In this document: positions 53,534 through 61,932 of the stretch, piece after piece | Numbering within the stretch: position 1 is the stretch's first letter | How the letters are laid out: each line of letters begins with the position of its first letter | Origin: Flagellimonas pacifica | GTDB taxonomy: Bacteria; Bacteroidota; Bacteroidia; Flavobacteriales; Flavobacteriaceae | Assembly: GCF_900215465.1 (NCBI RefSeq) | Contig: NZ_OBEH01000004.1 | Location: 186,001 to 250,000 of the forward strand | Direction: 5' to 3' | Length of the DNA stretch: 64,000 nt | Program-made: the position numbers and the translations under genes | The notes under the pieces: model-generated | Told to the model about the DNA's origin: nothing | The model's database searches: none | The model's input: the letters and a program-made list of their open reading frames with translations, nothing else

Positions 53534-55294
53534 TTATTTAATGTTTAAGGAAAATGGCATCCTTGCCTGGATTCCTTTTTGTTTTGTAATCTGCTTGAAC
53601 TCTTTTAAAAATTGAAATGCTTCTGCACCTATCTGTTCCTGGACAAGGTTTTCCCCTATTTTTTCCTTTACTCCTCCCATATTTTCCATGAAACGCTCAA
53701 AATCCGATTTATATTTAGGGTACTTTCGGATTCCATAAGTATCCAATTCTGCTATCTCCGCAGCGGCAGCAATGGCATCATCCAAACTACCCAACTCATC
53801 TACCAAACCATTTTCTTTGGCATGAACGCCGCTCCAAACCCTACCCTGTGCCAAGGAATCCACTTCTGCAATACTCATATTTCTTCCTGCCGCAACACGC
53901 TCCAAAAAGGTTTCATATGTATCTTCTATACCTTCTTGCACCACATTTTTAAATGAATCGCCCATTGGTTCAAACAATGAATAATCCACAGAATTCTTGT
54001 TGGTCCCCACTTGTTCTGCATTTATTCCAATATTTCCCGCCAATTCACTGGCATTTGGGATGGTTCCAAAAACACCAATAGATCCTGTAATGGTAGTGGG
54101 TTCTGCAAAAATCTTGTCACCTCCAACTCCAATATAATACCCTCCGGAAGCCGCAACATTTCCAAAGGAAACCACAACAGGCTTTTCTTTTTTGGCCAGT
54201 TCTACTTCACGCCAAATAATATCCGATACCAGAGCACTTCCTCCGGGAGAGTCTATTCTGAGTACAATTGCCTTTACATTTTCATTGTCCACAGCTTTCT
54301 GTATGGCCCTGGTAACCAATCCTTGTCCCAGAAACTCTTTTCCTCCTTCACCGTAGTAAATCTCTCCTTGGGCATATACTACAGCTACCTTCTCTTTACC
54401 TGTCTTTATCCTTTTACTGCCTGCCAATTGAACATAGTCTGTAAACTCAACATAATTAATTTCCTCATCTTTACCAATTCCCATTTTCTCTTGCAAAAAT
54501 TTCTCAAACTCATCAAAATGGGCCTTTCCATCAATAAGTCCAGATTCCACAGCGTAATCTGGTGTTCTTCCTCCCAAAGTATCTGCAATGACATTTAAAT
54601 TCTGGGTATTAATACCACGTGAACTACCTATTTCATCAAGCATCACATCCCAAATAGAAGAAATCAACGCTTGAATCTGCTCTCTGTTTTCCGGACTCAT
54701 GGTATTGGAAAGGTAAGGCTCTACCGCACTTTTGTACTTTCCGTGACGAATCACTTCCATTTTAACCCCTGTTTTCTCCTGTAAATCTTTAAAATATAGT
54801 ACTTCAGTAGCCAATCCTTTAAAATCCATTCCCCCAACCGGATTTAGATACAACTCATCTGCCACACTGGCCAGATAATAATCCTTTTGGGTATAAAAAT
54901 CCGAATGCGCATAAATGAACTTTCCAGTTTCCTTAAATTCAGATAAAGCTTTTCTAATTGCCTGTGTCTGGGCCAAACCTGCTTGCACAAAGCTGGTTGT
55001 CATGCTTATCCCTTCAATATTTGAATCCTGTGCCGCAATTCTTATAGCGTGTACAATATCATCCAAACCTACCTCTTCGTCCCACAACCCCGCAAAAGGG
55101 TCGGTATTATCTCTTCCCACATAATCTTTTATAGGTTCCATTAAGCTTAATTCCAAAACGGAATTCTTTTTTACCACTACCCCATCATCTGCACTACCAA
55201 TCAAAGCCGCGAAAATGAAAATCATTCCCATCAATATTCCAAATGCCATTAAACAGCCCAAAATTGCTGCCAACAGATTTCTTAAAAAATTCAT
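53534..55294 (-). CDS. sppA: Signal peptide peptidase SppA, 67K type
   Basis: Membrane-bound protease that degrades cleaved signal peptides. The N-terminal helix anchors it (residues 8-34). The tandem-fold 586-residue form has the catalytic Lys in the N-terminal half (HGKYKSAVEPY, about 186-190) and the Ser in the C-terminal half (NVAASGGYYIGVGGD, about 385). This split is characteristic of the long SppA type. It is divergent from folK. Confidence 0.95.
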   Translation of the reverse strand: MNFLRNLLAAILGCLMAFGILMGMIFIFAALIGSADDGVVVKKNSVLELSLMEPIKDYVGRDNTDPFAGLWDEEVGLDDIVHAIRIAAQDSNIEGISMTTSFVQAGLAQTQAIRKALSEFKETGKFIYAHSDFYTQKDYYLASVADELYLNPVGGMDFKGLATEVLYFKDLQEKTGVKMEVIRHGKYKSAVEPYLSNTMSPENREQIQALISSIWDVMLDEIGSSRGINTQNLNVIADTLGGRTPDYAVESGLIDGKAHFDEFEKFLQEKMGIGKDEEINYVEFTDYVQLAGSKRIKTGKEKVAVVYAQGEIYYGEGGKEFLGQGLVTRAIQKAVDNENVKAIVLRIDSPGGSALVSDIIWREVELAKKEKPVVVSFGNVAASGGYYIGVGGDKIFAEPTTITGSIGVFGTIPNASELAGNIGINAEQVGTNKNSVDYSLFEPMGDSFKNVVQEGIEDTYETFLERVAAGRNMSIAEVDSLAQGRVWSGVHAKENGLVDELGSLDDAIAAAAEIAELDTYGIRKYPKYKSDFERFMENMGGVKEKIGENLVQEQIGAEAFQFLKEFKQITKQKGIQARMPFSLNIK

Positions 55295-55364
55295 TTAATA
55301 CAATTTTATTCTTGATCAAATATAACCATTGTTGTATTGTTTTGTTTACTTTGTTTTCTGGATT

Positions 55365-56510
55365 ATGGGTCTAAGACAAAAGGTATATCTTTCTTTGGGC
55401 AGTAACTTGGGAAACCGTTACCTGACACTGCAAAAAGCTATTTTTAGCATTCAAAAAAAATGTGGCAAAATATTGGCGGTATCTTCCGTTTACGAAAATC
55501 CTGCTGTTGGTTTTAAAGGAGCCGATTTTTTGAATGCCTGTATTTCCATTGAAACTGAATTGCCTCCTTTAAATTTATTGCACATCCTTCTTCAGATTGA
55601 AAAAGATTTTGGCAGGGAACGTTCAAATACGCAAGGCTACAAGTCAAGAACCCTGGACATAGACATTATCTTTTATGGTAATGAGACCATAAACACTGAA
55701 GATTTGCTTATCCCCCACCCTAACATGGATAGCAGGAATTTTGTTCTAAAACCTTTGGCCGATGTTGCCCCGCAATACTATCACCCTATTCTAAATAAGG
55801 ATATCCGAAACTTGCTACAGCAGTCCAAGGATCGTGGTATCTTGAAAAAAACAAAATACAAGCTCTATAAAAATATGCAAGAGCTTTTTTCCAAATTACA
55901 GTTTATCTCTATTGAGGGTAATATTGGTGCTGGAAAAACCACGCTATGTAAAATGATTGCTGAGGATTTTAATGCAAAGTTGGTTTTGGAGCGATTTGCA
56001 GACAATCCTTTTTTACCCAAATTCTATGAAGATCAAGGCAGATATGCTTTCCCTTTGGAAATGTCCTTTTTGGCAGATCGTTACCAACAATTTACCGATG
56101 ACACTTCGCAATTTGACCTTTTTAAAAGTTTTATGGTCAGTGATTATGATATTTTCAAATCCCTGATCTTTGCAAAAATCACTTTGCAAGAAGAAGAATT
56201 CAATTTGTACCGAAAGGTTTTCAACTTTATGTACAAAGAAGTTAAGAAGCCAGAAATTTACCTTTATCTCTATCAAGATACAGATCGGCTTCTTTCAAAC
56301 ATTAAACATCGTGGAAGGGATTATGAACAAAATATATCCGCAACCTATTTAGAAAAAATTAATAGAGGTTATCTGGATTTTATCAAGGGGCATCCCAACC
56401 AAAACAGTATGGTCTTAGACCTTAGTAATCTGGACTTTGTGCACAATAGGTTAGACTATGAAGCTATTTTGGAGAAGCTTGGAGAGAAAATTCTTTCTTT
56501 AGGTTTTTAA
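55365..56510 (+). CDS. folK: FolK-deoxynucleoside kinase fusion protein
   Basis: The N-terminal half (about 1-165) is HPPK, which pyrophosphorylates 6-hydroxymethyl-dihydropterin for folate synthesis: YLSLGSNLGNRYLTLQ, ENPAVGFKGADFLNA, RTLDIDIIFYG, LLIPHPNM. The C-terminal half (about 178-381) is a deoxynucleoside kinase: P-loop ISIEGNIGAGKTTLCK, ERFADNPFLPKFYED, LADRYQQ, and RIR-like HRGRDYEQNI. The start is the ATG at 55365 (MGLRQKVYLSLGS). Both halves look intact, with no frameshift. Fusions of this kind are seen in other flavobacteria. Confidence 0.94.
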   Translation: MGLRQKVYLSLGSNLGNRYLTLQKAIFSIQKKCGKILAVSSVYENPAVGFKGADFLNACISIETELPPLNLLHILLQIEKDFGRERSNTQGYKSRTLDIDIIFYGNETINTEDLLIPHPNMDSRNFVLKPLADVAPQYYHPILNKDIRNLLQQSKDRGILKKTKYKLYKNMQELFSKLQFISIEGNIGAGKTTLCKMIAEDFNAKLVLERFADNPFLPKFYEDQGRYAFPLEMSFLADRYQQFTDDTSQFDLFKSFMVSDYDIFKSLIFAKITLQEEEFNLYRKVFNFMYKEVKKPEIYLYLYQDTDRLLSNIKHRGRDYEQNISATYLEKINRGYLDFIKGHPNQNSMVLDLSNLDFVHNRLDYEAILEKLGEKILSLGF

Positions 56511-56602
56511 GAGAATTTTTAGAAAATGCTTGCATATAACGAATGGTTTTATTTTATTAGACCTCTCGAAATGAGAAACTAACTAACTCAAACTATATGA
56601 TT

Positions 56603-56636
56603 AGCCCTGATTTTTTCAGGGCTTTTTGTTTTTTTG
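56603..56636 (+). terminator. Terminator downstream of folK-dNK
   Basis: AGCCCTGA (56603-56610) pairs with TCAGGGCT (56616-56623), then a long T-rich tract. It overlaps the stop codon of the convergent RNA methyltransferase gene. Confidence 0.8.
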
Positions 56637-57167
56637 GGCGTTCATTTTTGACCAAACATCCCAGACCACAACCCCACAACTCACCGAAATATTCAAAGAA
56701 TGTTTGGTTCCAAATTGCGGAATTTCCAAAACCATATCACTAGCGGAAACCACTTCCTGTGCAACCCCTTTTACCTCATTGCCAAAAATAAAGGCTAAAG
56801 TCTTATTTTCTTCTACTTGAAAATTGTTAAGTATTACTGCCTGTTCTGCCTGTTCCACAGCAATTGTCATGACACCTTCTGACTTCAATTGTTGAATAAG
56901 CTCTTCTGTATTTTCACAATACTCCCAATCTACACTATCTGTTGCTCCCAAGGCTGTTTTTCTAATGTCTTTATGCGGCGGAGTAGCAGTAATTCCGCAC
57001 AAATAGATTTTCTGCACCAGAAATGCATCAGCGGTTCTAAAAACAGAGCCAATGTTATTCAAGCTTCTAATATTATCAAGAATGAGAATGATGGGCGTTT
57101 TCTCCGCATTCTTAAATTCGGCCACATCCAATCGCTCTAATTCGCTATTTTCCAGTTTACGCTTCAT
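56616..57167 (-). CDS. TrmH/SpoU-family RNA 2'-O-methyltransferase
   Basis: SPOUT-fold methyltransferase of 183 aa (start MKRKLENSELERL at 57167; an ATG three codons upstream is possible). The three family motifs are NIRSLNNIGSVFRTADAF, LAFIFGNEVKGVAQEV and LEIPQFGTKHSLNISVSCGV. It lacks the N-terminal L30-like domain of RlmB. The target is likely tRNA or rRNA and cannot be specified. Confidence 0.92.
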   Translation of the reverse strand: MKRKLENSELERLDVAEFKNAEKTPIILILDNIRSLNNIGSVFRTADAFLVQKIYLCGITATPPHKDIRKTALGATDSVDWEYCENTEELIQQLKSEGVMTIAVEQAEQAVILNNFQVEENKTLAFIFGNEVKGVAQEVVSASDMVLEIPQFGTKHSLNISVSCGVVVWDVWSKMNAQKNKKP

Positions 57168-57273
57168 ATTTTTCAACCATTACCCGTAAAATATCAACAA
57201 AAATTTTGGGTGTATTGGGAAAACGGTACATTCGTTCTTACCCTTTTCGCAAAAATAACGCAATAATATCGCT

Positions 57274-59895
57274 TTGGCAGCTACATCTAAAACAAAGAAG
57301 GTTACCCCATTGATGCAACAGTACAATACCATCAAGACTAAACATCCTGATGCATTGTTGTTGTTTAGGGTTGGTGATTTTTATGAAACTTTTGGTGAGG
57401 ACGCCATAAAGGCCTCCAAGATTTTGGGCATTATCCTCACCCACCGGAACAATGGCGGAGATAAGACTGAATTGGCCGGGTTTCCACACCATTCTTTGAA
57501 CACCTATTTACCCAAACTGGTAAAAGCAGGACAGCGTGTTGCTATTTGTGATCAATTGGAGGACCCCAAACAAACCAAAAGCATTGTAAAACGAGGTGTA
57601 ACGGAATTGGTTACTCCCGGAGTTGCCCTTAATGATGACATATTGTCGGCCAAAAGCAATAACTTTTTATGCGCTATACATTTTGGACGGAACAAGATTG
57701 GTATCTCCTTTTTGGATATTTCAACCGGAGAGTTTTTAACCTCTGAAGGTTCTGCAGAACAAATGGATAAATTGCTCCAAAATTTTGCTCCTAACGAAGT
57801 TTTGGTGTCCAAAAACCACAAAAAAGAGTTTTTGGATGTCTTTGGAACACAATTCCATAGCTTTTTTATGGAAGATTGGATTTTTCAGGAAGATTATGCC
57901 CATGAGAGCCTTACCAATCATTTTAAGACAAAAACATTACAAGGTTTTGGTATTGACCATTTGAGCCATGGTATTGTTTCATCCGGTGCCGTGCTGCATT
58001 ATTTGTCAGAGACCCAACATCGACGATTACAGCACATCAACAAAATCCAAAGAATAGCTGAGGAAGAATATGTTTGGATGGATCGTTTTACCATTCGAAA
58101 TCTGGAATTGTACCATTCTACCAATCTCAACGCCGTTACACTACTGGACATCATCGACAAGACCATCTCACCTATGGGGGGGCGACTTTTAAAACGATGG
58201 TTGGCCCTACCGCTAAAGAATATTGAAAAAATACAGCAACGTCATCAAGTGGTGTCCTATCTGGGAGATGAAGAAGAAGTACTTGAAAAAGTTCAACGTT
58301 GGATCAAACAGATGGGCGATTTGGAACGCTTGATTTCCAAATTGGCAACAGGCAAAATCAACCCAAAAGAAGTTGTTCAGCTAAAAAATTCCTTGGAAGC
58401 TGTAGTTCCTGTAAAACAATTAGCTCTGGAAAGCACCAATGAATCCCTACAAAGTATGGGGGAACAATTGGATACCTGCGAAAATCTCCGAAACAAAATC
58501 AAGGAAGTTTTGGCAGAGGAAGCCCCAATTTCCATTTTAAAAGGAAATACAATTGCCAAAGGATATTCAGAAGAGTTGGATGAACTCCGAAACCTTGCCT
58601 TTTCCAGCAAGGATTACCTGGATAAAATGTTGGAGCGGGAAACCAAAGAAACGGGGATTACTTCATTAAAAATAGCTTCCAACAACGTATTTGGGTATTA
58701 CATTGAGGTACGTAACACCCATAAGGACAAGGTACCCGAAGCTTGGATTCGCAAGCAGACCCTAGTAAATGCAGAGCGATACATTACCGAGGAACTCAAA
58801 GAATATGAAGCTAAAATTTTAGGGGCCGAGGAGCGTATCTACCAATTGGAACAACAATTGTTTGAACAGCTTTTGGTCTGGATGCAGGAATACATCTCAA
58901 CCGTTCAAAAAAATGCCCACTTGATTGCCCAACTGGATTGCCTATGTGGATTTGCGCAATTGGCCAAGGAAAACAATTATACACTTCCCAATGTCAACGA
59001 ATCCACACAGCTTACAATTAAGGATGGAAGGCATCCAGTGATTGAAAAACAACTGCCATTAGGTGAAAGTTACATCACCAATGATGTGACCTTAAATTGT
59101 GACGATCAACAGATTATCATGATTACCGGACCCAACATGAGTGGTAAATCGGCCATACTCCGGCAGACAGCCCTTATTGTGCTACTGGCCCAAATGGGAA
59201 GTTTTGTCCCTGCTGAATCTGCCCAGATCGGTGTTGTTGACAAAATTTTTACCCGGGTTGGAGCCAGTGATAACATTTCTATGGGCGAATCTACTTTTAT
59301 GGTGGAAATGAATGAAACCGCCTCCATTTTGAACAACCTTTCTGATCGGAGCTTGGTACTTTTGGATGAAATTGGAAGGGGCACCAGTACTTATGATGGC
59401 ATTTCCATCGCTTGGGCCATTTCAGAATACCTGCATGAACATCCGGCAAAGGCAAAAACACTTTTTGCCACCCATTACCATGAGCTCAACGAAATGACCA
59501 ATACCTTTAATCGAATCAAAAACTATAATGTTTCTGTAAAAGAGTTAAAGGACAATGTACTTTTCCTTCGAAAATTAGTTCCAGGTGGTAGCGAACATAG
59601 TTTTGGTATTCATGTGGCCAAAATGGCCGGGATGCCCCAACAAGTGATTCAAAGAGCCAATAAAATCCTTAAAAAGCTGGAAAAATCCCATTCCAGTGAA
59701 GAGATGACCGATAAGTTGCAAGCTTCCCAAAATGAAATGCAGCTCAGTTTCTTCAATCTGGACGACCCCCTTTTGGAAGAAATCAAGGAGGAAATCCTTC
59801 ACTTGGACATTGACACGCTCACTCCTGTAGAGGCATTGATGAAGCTCAATGAAATTAAACGTTTATTGAGCAAAAAGAAAAAAGCATCCTCATAA
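57274..59895 (+). CDS. mutS: DNA mismatch repair protein MutS
   Basis: Recognises mispairs and starts methyl- or nick-directed repair. The mismatch-reading Phe-x-Glu is in [12 protein letters not shown] (about residues 32-43). The ATPase domain has Walker [14 protein letters not shown] (about 618-630), [31 protein letters not shown] and FATHYHEL. 873 aa. The start is TTG 57274 ([18 protein letters not shown]), since no nearby ATG retains the conserved VTPLM segment. It stands upstream of the tRNA pair. Confidence 0.97.
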   Translation: MAATSKTKKVTPLMQQYNTIKTKHPDALLLFRVGDFYETFGEDAIKASKILGIILTHRNNGGDKTELAGFPHHSLNTYLPKLVKAGQRVAICDQLEDPKQTKSIVKRGVTELVTPGVALNDDILSAKSNNFLCAIHFGRNKIGISFLDISTGEFLTSEGSAEQMDKLLQNFAPNEVLVSKNHKKEFLDVFGTQFHSFFMEDWIFQEDYAHESLTNHFKTKTLQGFGIDHLSHGIVSSGAVLHYLSETQHRRLQHINKIQRIAEEEYVWMDRFTIRNLELYHSTNLNAVTLLDIIDKTISPMGGRLLKRWLALPLKNIEKIQQRHQVVSYLGDEEEVLEKVQRWIKQMGDLERLISKLATGKINPKEVVQLKNSLEAVVPVKQLALESTNESLQSMGEQLDTCENLRNKIKEVLAEEAPISILKGNTIAKGYSEELDELRNLAFSSKDYLDKMLERETKETGITSLKIASNNVFGYYIEVRNTHKDKVPEAWIRKQTLVNAERYITEELKEYEAKILGAEERIYQLEQQLFEQLLVWMQEYISTVQKNAHLIAQLDCLCGFAQLAKENNYTLPNVNESTQLTIKDGRHPVIEKQLPLGESYITNDVTLNCDDQQIIMITGPNMSGKSAILRQTALIVLLAQMGSFVPAESAQIGVVDKIFTRVGASDNISMGESTFMVEMNETASILNNLSDRSLVLLDEIGRGTSTYDGISIAWAISEYLHEHPAKAKTLFATHYHELNEMTNTFNRIKNYNVSVKELKDNVLFLRKLVPGGSEHSFGIHVAKMAGMPQQVIQRANKILKKLEKSHSSEEMTDKLQASQNEMQLSFFNLDDPLLEEIKEEILHLDIDTLTPVEALMKLNEIKRLLSKKKKASS

Positions 59896-59925
59896 AATAT
59901 TTCTTTTTATTTTATAGAAATGTAT

Positions 59926-59933
59926 TAAATTTG
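59926..59933 (+). promoter_or_regulatory. -7 box of the tRNA pair
   Basis: TAAATTTG is a full TAnnTTTG match, 45 bases upstream of tRNA-Gly. A CATCAG/CTGATG inverted repeat (about 59940-59957) lies in the leader. Confidence 0.6.
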
Positions 59934-59978
59934 CATCCGCATCAGGTAAAACTGATGTTTGCAAATGTTCTTTTAAAT

Positions 59979-60051
59979 GCGAAAATAGCTCAGTTGGTAG
60001 AGCATCACCTTGCCAAGGTGGAGGTCGCGGGTTCGAATCCCGTTTTTCGCT
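59979..60051 (+). tRNA. tRNA-Gly (anticodon GCC)
   Basis: Acceptor GCGAAAA pairs with TTTTCGC (60044-60050). D-loop AGCTCAGTTGGTAGAGC, anticodon loop TTGCCAA with GCC at 60012-60014, and the T-loop GTTCGAATC are all canonical. The CCA is not encoded. Confidence 0.97.
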
Positions 60052-60052
60052 C

Positions 60053-60080
60053 AAAAACGCTGCAAGCAGCGTTTTTTTTT
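60053..60080 (+). terminator. Hairpin between tRNA-Gly and tRNA-Leu
   Basis: AAAACGCTGC pairs with GCAGCGTTTT through a tight loop, followed by a run of T to 60080. It could be a terminator or a processing signal between the two tRNAs. Confidence 0.75.
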
Positions 60081-60091
60081 ATTTAAGTCCT

Positions 60092-60175
60092 GCTCGAGTG
60101 GTGGAATTGGTAGACACGCCGGACTTAAAATCCTGTGGCCTTTGGGCCGTGCGGGTTCAAGTCCCGCCTCGAGTA
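60092..60175 (+). tRNA. tRNA-Leu (anticodon TAA)
   Basis: Type II tRNA with a long variable arm (GTGGCCTTTGGGCCGT). Anticodon TAA is at 60126-60128 in the loop CTTAAAA; T-arm GGGTTCAAGTCCC. The acceptor pairs GCTCGAG with CTCGAGT (final G-T wobble). The anticodon stem has one C-T mismatch (60120/60134). CCA is not encoded. It borders the variable region that starts downstream. Confidence 0.94.
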
Positions 60176-60182
60176 CAAAGGG

Positions 60183-60214
60183 AAAGCCAAGGATTTACAT
60201 CCTTGGCTTTTTTA
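60183..60214 (+). terminator. Terminator of tRNA-Leu
   Basis: AAAGCCAAGGAT (60183-60194) pairs perfectly with ATCCTTGGCTTT (60199-60210) around TTAC, then T. Confidence 0.88.
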
Positions 60215-60219
60215 TTACA

Positions 60220-60240
60220 GGTACAACATAGGTACAACAT
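60220..60240. repeat. GGTACAACAT direct repeat next to the tRNA-Leu terminator
   Basis: GGTACAACAT occurs twice in tandem (60220-60229 and 60231-60240), one base apart. It marks the junction between conserved core sequence and the accessory region, and could be a recombinase arm site or a scar of past tRNA-targeted integration (inference). Confidence 0.5.
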
Positions 60241-60278
60241 TTGATATTAGGTTTGGTCTTCTATGTTAGATAATTTCT

Positions 60279-60662
60279 TCATTTTAAATCCTTAGTCATA
60301 TAATCCTGCCAAGTTACCAGTACATATTTGTCCTTACCGTTTTCATTTTTACTCAAAAAACCGTACTCATATACGAAAAGATAAACGTCATCTTTTTTGT
60401 TCTTCCAATAATGCGTGAAAAACTTGGGATTAAATCCATCTTCGACCAGCTTAGATTTTCTAATGGTAGTAAAACCTGATTTATTAAACCTCTTCAATAT
60501 TTTTCTGTTTATTCTTAGTTGCTTTTCTACAATAAAATAAAAGGCTTCTGTTTCCTGCCGTTTTTCGTATTGGTCTATTGATTTGCATTTTGTGGAACAA
60601 AATATTTTATCTGCGCGACCTCTTACGACAGAACTGCAAATCGGACATTTTTTTGTACACAT
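60279..60662 (-). CDS. Zinc-ribbon protein, divergent partner of the recombinase
   Basis: A 127-residue protein with an N-terminal zinc ribbon: C6-x2-C9 (CPIC) and C22-x3-C26 (FCSTKCKS). The remainder is a basic, aromatic-rich domain (LRINRKILKRFNKSGFTTIRKS, GFNPKFFTHYWKNKKDDVYLF, YEYGFLSKNENGKDKYVL). Similar proteins are common in Bacteroidota, without known function. It shares a 67-base divergent intergenic region, holding a 26-bp palindrome, with the recombinase gene. A role as accessory or regulatory factor of the recombinase is inference. Confidence 0.8.
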   Translation of the reverse strand: MCTKKCPICSSVVRGRADKIFCSTKCKSIDQYEKRQETEAFYFIVEKQLRINRKILKRFNKSGFTTIRKSKLVEDGFNPKFFTHYWKNKKDDVYLFVYEYGFLSKNENGKDKYVLVTWQDYMTKDLK

Positions 60663-60670
60663 AAAATTAC

Positions 60671-60696
60671 TAGTATATTATACTTATAATATACTA
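60671..60696. promoter_or_regulatory. 26-bp palindrome between the zinc-ribbon and recombinase genes
   Basis: TAGTATATTATA (60671-60682) and TATAATATACTA (60685-60696) are exact complements separated by CT. Being the only notable structure between two divergent genes, it is a candidate operator or recombinase/accessory-protein site. Confidence 0.65.
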
Positions 60697-60728
60697 CTTA
60701 ATTCATAAAACCTGATTAGAATTGTATT

Positions 60729-61856
60729 ATGAATTCCATGAAATCAATTACGCTTTATCATTTGATGATTAAAAATCAAAAAATGATTGGCATAAAATTT
60801 TCTCCTGATCGGCTTATACAAGGTTTGATAAAGGGGCTTCCCAACCCAAAATGGAGCCAACAATATAACATGGCGTATATTGAAAATACCAAGGCGAATC
60901 TTGGTATTCTATTCAATACGTTTAAGGGCGCAGTATGGATAAATTATAATCGTTTTTTGACAAATAAACCCGTTAATACCCATAATGAAAACATTGATGT
61001 TGATTGGTTTAGAAAAAGAAAGACCGTACCAGAATACCGACTTTGCCCCGAAGACTATCTATTAAAACTAGAATTAAAACGCTATGCCAATAGTACGGTC
61101 AAAACTTACGTTACTTTTTTTGAATTATTTATCAATTACCACAACGGTAAAGAATTAAAGGCGCTGGACGAGCACGACATTCGGGTTTTTCTTCAGCATC
61201 TTATTCAAAAGAAACATTCCAACTCCTATGTCAATCAAGCTATCAATGCTATAAAATTTTATTACGAAGTTGTTTTGGGAATGCCAAACCGATTTTATGA
61301 GATTGAAAGGCCTCGAAAAGAATCTAAATTACCTACGGTCATCTCAAAGGAAGAAATACTTTCAATCATTGAAAATACCAATAATATCAAACATAGGTGT
61401 ATTGTACAACTACTATATGGTTCAGGTTTACGGCGCAGTGAACTATTGAATTTAAAAATAAAAGATATTGACAGCGGACGAATGCTCGTTCGTGTTGAAG
61501 GTTCAAAAGGAAACAAGGATAGGCTTACTTTATTATCTAAAACTGCCCTCAACGATTTAAGAAAGTACTATACAAAATATGAACCACAAATTTATTTATT
61601 TGAAGGGAAGAAAGGAATTAAGTATAGTGGTGCAAGCGTTTTAAAGATTGTAAAAACGGCTGCTGAAAAAGCGCGAATACGAACAACGGTAACACCACAT
61701 GTATTGCGGCATAGTTTTGCAACGCACTTGTTGGAATCAGGCACAGACTTAAGGCAAATACAGGTGCTCTTAGGGCATGGATCGACCAAAACGACTGAAA
61801 TATATACCCATGTTGCCACAAATACTTTTGAAAGCATTAAAAATCCCTTAGATTAG
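60729..61856 (+). CDS. Tyrosine recombinase (integron-like integrase)
   Basis: Site-specific recombinase of 375 aa. The catalytic set is complete: R235 (YGSGLRRSELL), K260 (EGSKGNKDR), H324 and R327 (TPHVLRHSFATHLLESG), H350 (LLGHGSTKTT) and Y359 (IYTHVA). A SAM-like core-binding domain lies at about 105-190. The N-terminal 95 residues (KMIGIKFSPDRLIQGLIKGL, PKWSQQYNMAYIENTKANLG) form an extra domain not found in XerC/D or IntI. The stretch between K260 and H324 lacks the additional segment typical of IntI. It is followed by a 22-bp palindrome and the first cassette boundary. Confidence 0.93.
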   Translation: MNSMKSITLYHLMIKNQKMIGIKFSPDRLIQGLIKGLPNPKWSQQYNMAYIENTKANLGILFNTFKGAVWINYNRFLTNKPVNTHNENIDVDWFRKRKTVPEYRLCPEDYLLKLELKRYANSTVKTYVTFFELFINYHNGKELKALDEHDIRVFLQHLIQKKHSNSYVNQAINAIKFYYEVVLGMPNRFYEIERPRKESKLPTVISKEEILSIIENTNNIKHRCIVQLLYGSGLRRSELLNLKIKDIDSGRMLVRVEGSKGNKDRLTLLSKTALNDLRKYYTKYEPQIYLFEGKKGIKYSGASVLKIVKTAAEKARIRTTVTPHVLRHSFATHLLESGTDLRQIQVLLGHGSTKTTEIYTHVATNTFESIKNPLD

Positions 61857-61873
61857 TAATACTAAAAATGGAA

Positions 61874-61895
61874 TAAACGTACCATGGTACGTTTA
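61874..61895. other. 22-bp perfect palindrome, candidate attI-like recombinase site
   Basis: The 22 bases are their own reverse complement; the core is AAACGTACCATGGTACGTTT (61875-61894). It lies 17 bases after the recombinase stop and 7 bases before the first G^TT boundary (61903/61904). There is no T-run, so it is not a typical terminator. Confidence 0.55.
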
Positions 61896-61902
61896 GCCAA
61901 TT

Positions 61903-61911
61903 GTTACAGGC
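61903..61911 (+). other. Cassette 1 left boundary core
   Basis: GTTACAGGC; its exact reverse complement GCCTGTAAC ends cassette 1's gene at 62810-62818. The exchange point by integron analogy is between G61903 and T61904. Confidence 0.55.
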
Positions 61912-61932
61912 AATTTAAAAATCACTATATAG

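Noticed and set aside
60729..61856. Calling the recombinase a true IntI or plain XerD
   Set aside because: An IntI-type insertion is not apparent, and the 95-residue N-terminal domain fits neither family.
61874..61895. 22-bp palindrome as a terminator of the recombinase gene
   Set aside because: No T-run follows on either strand and its symmetric centre leaves no proper loop.
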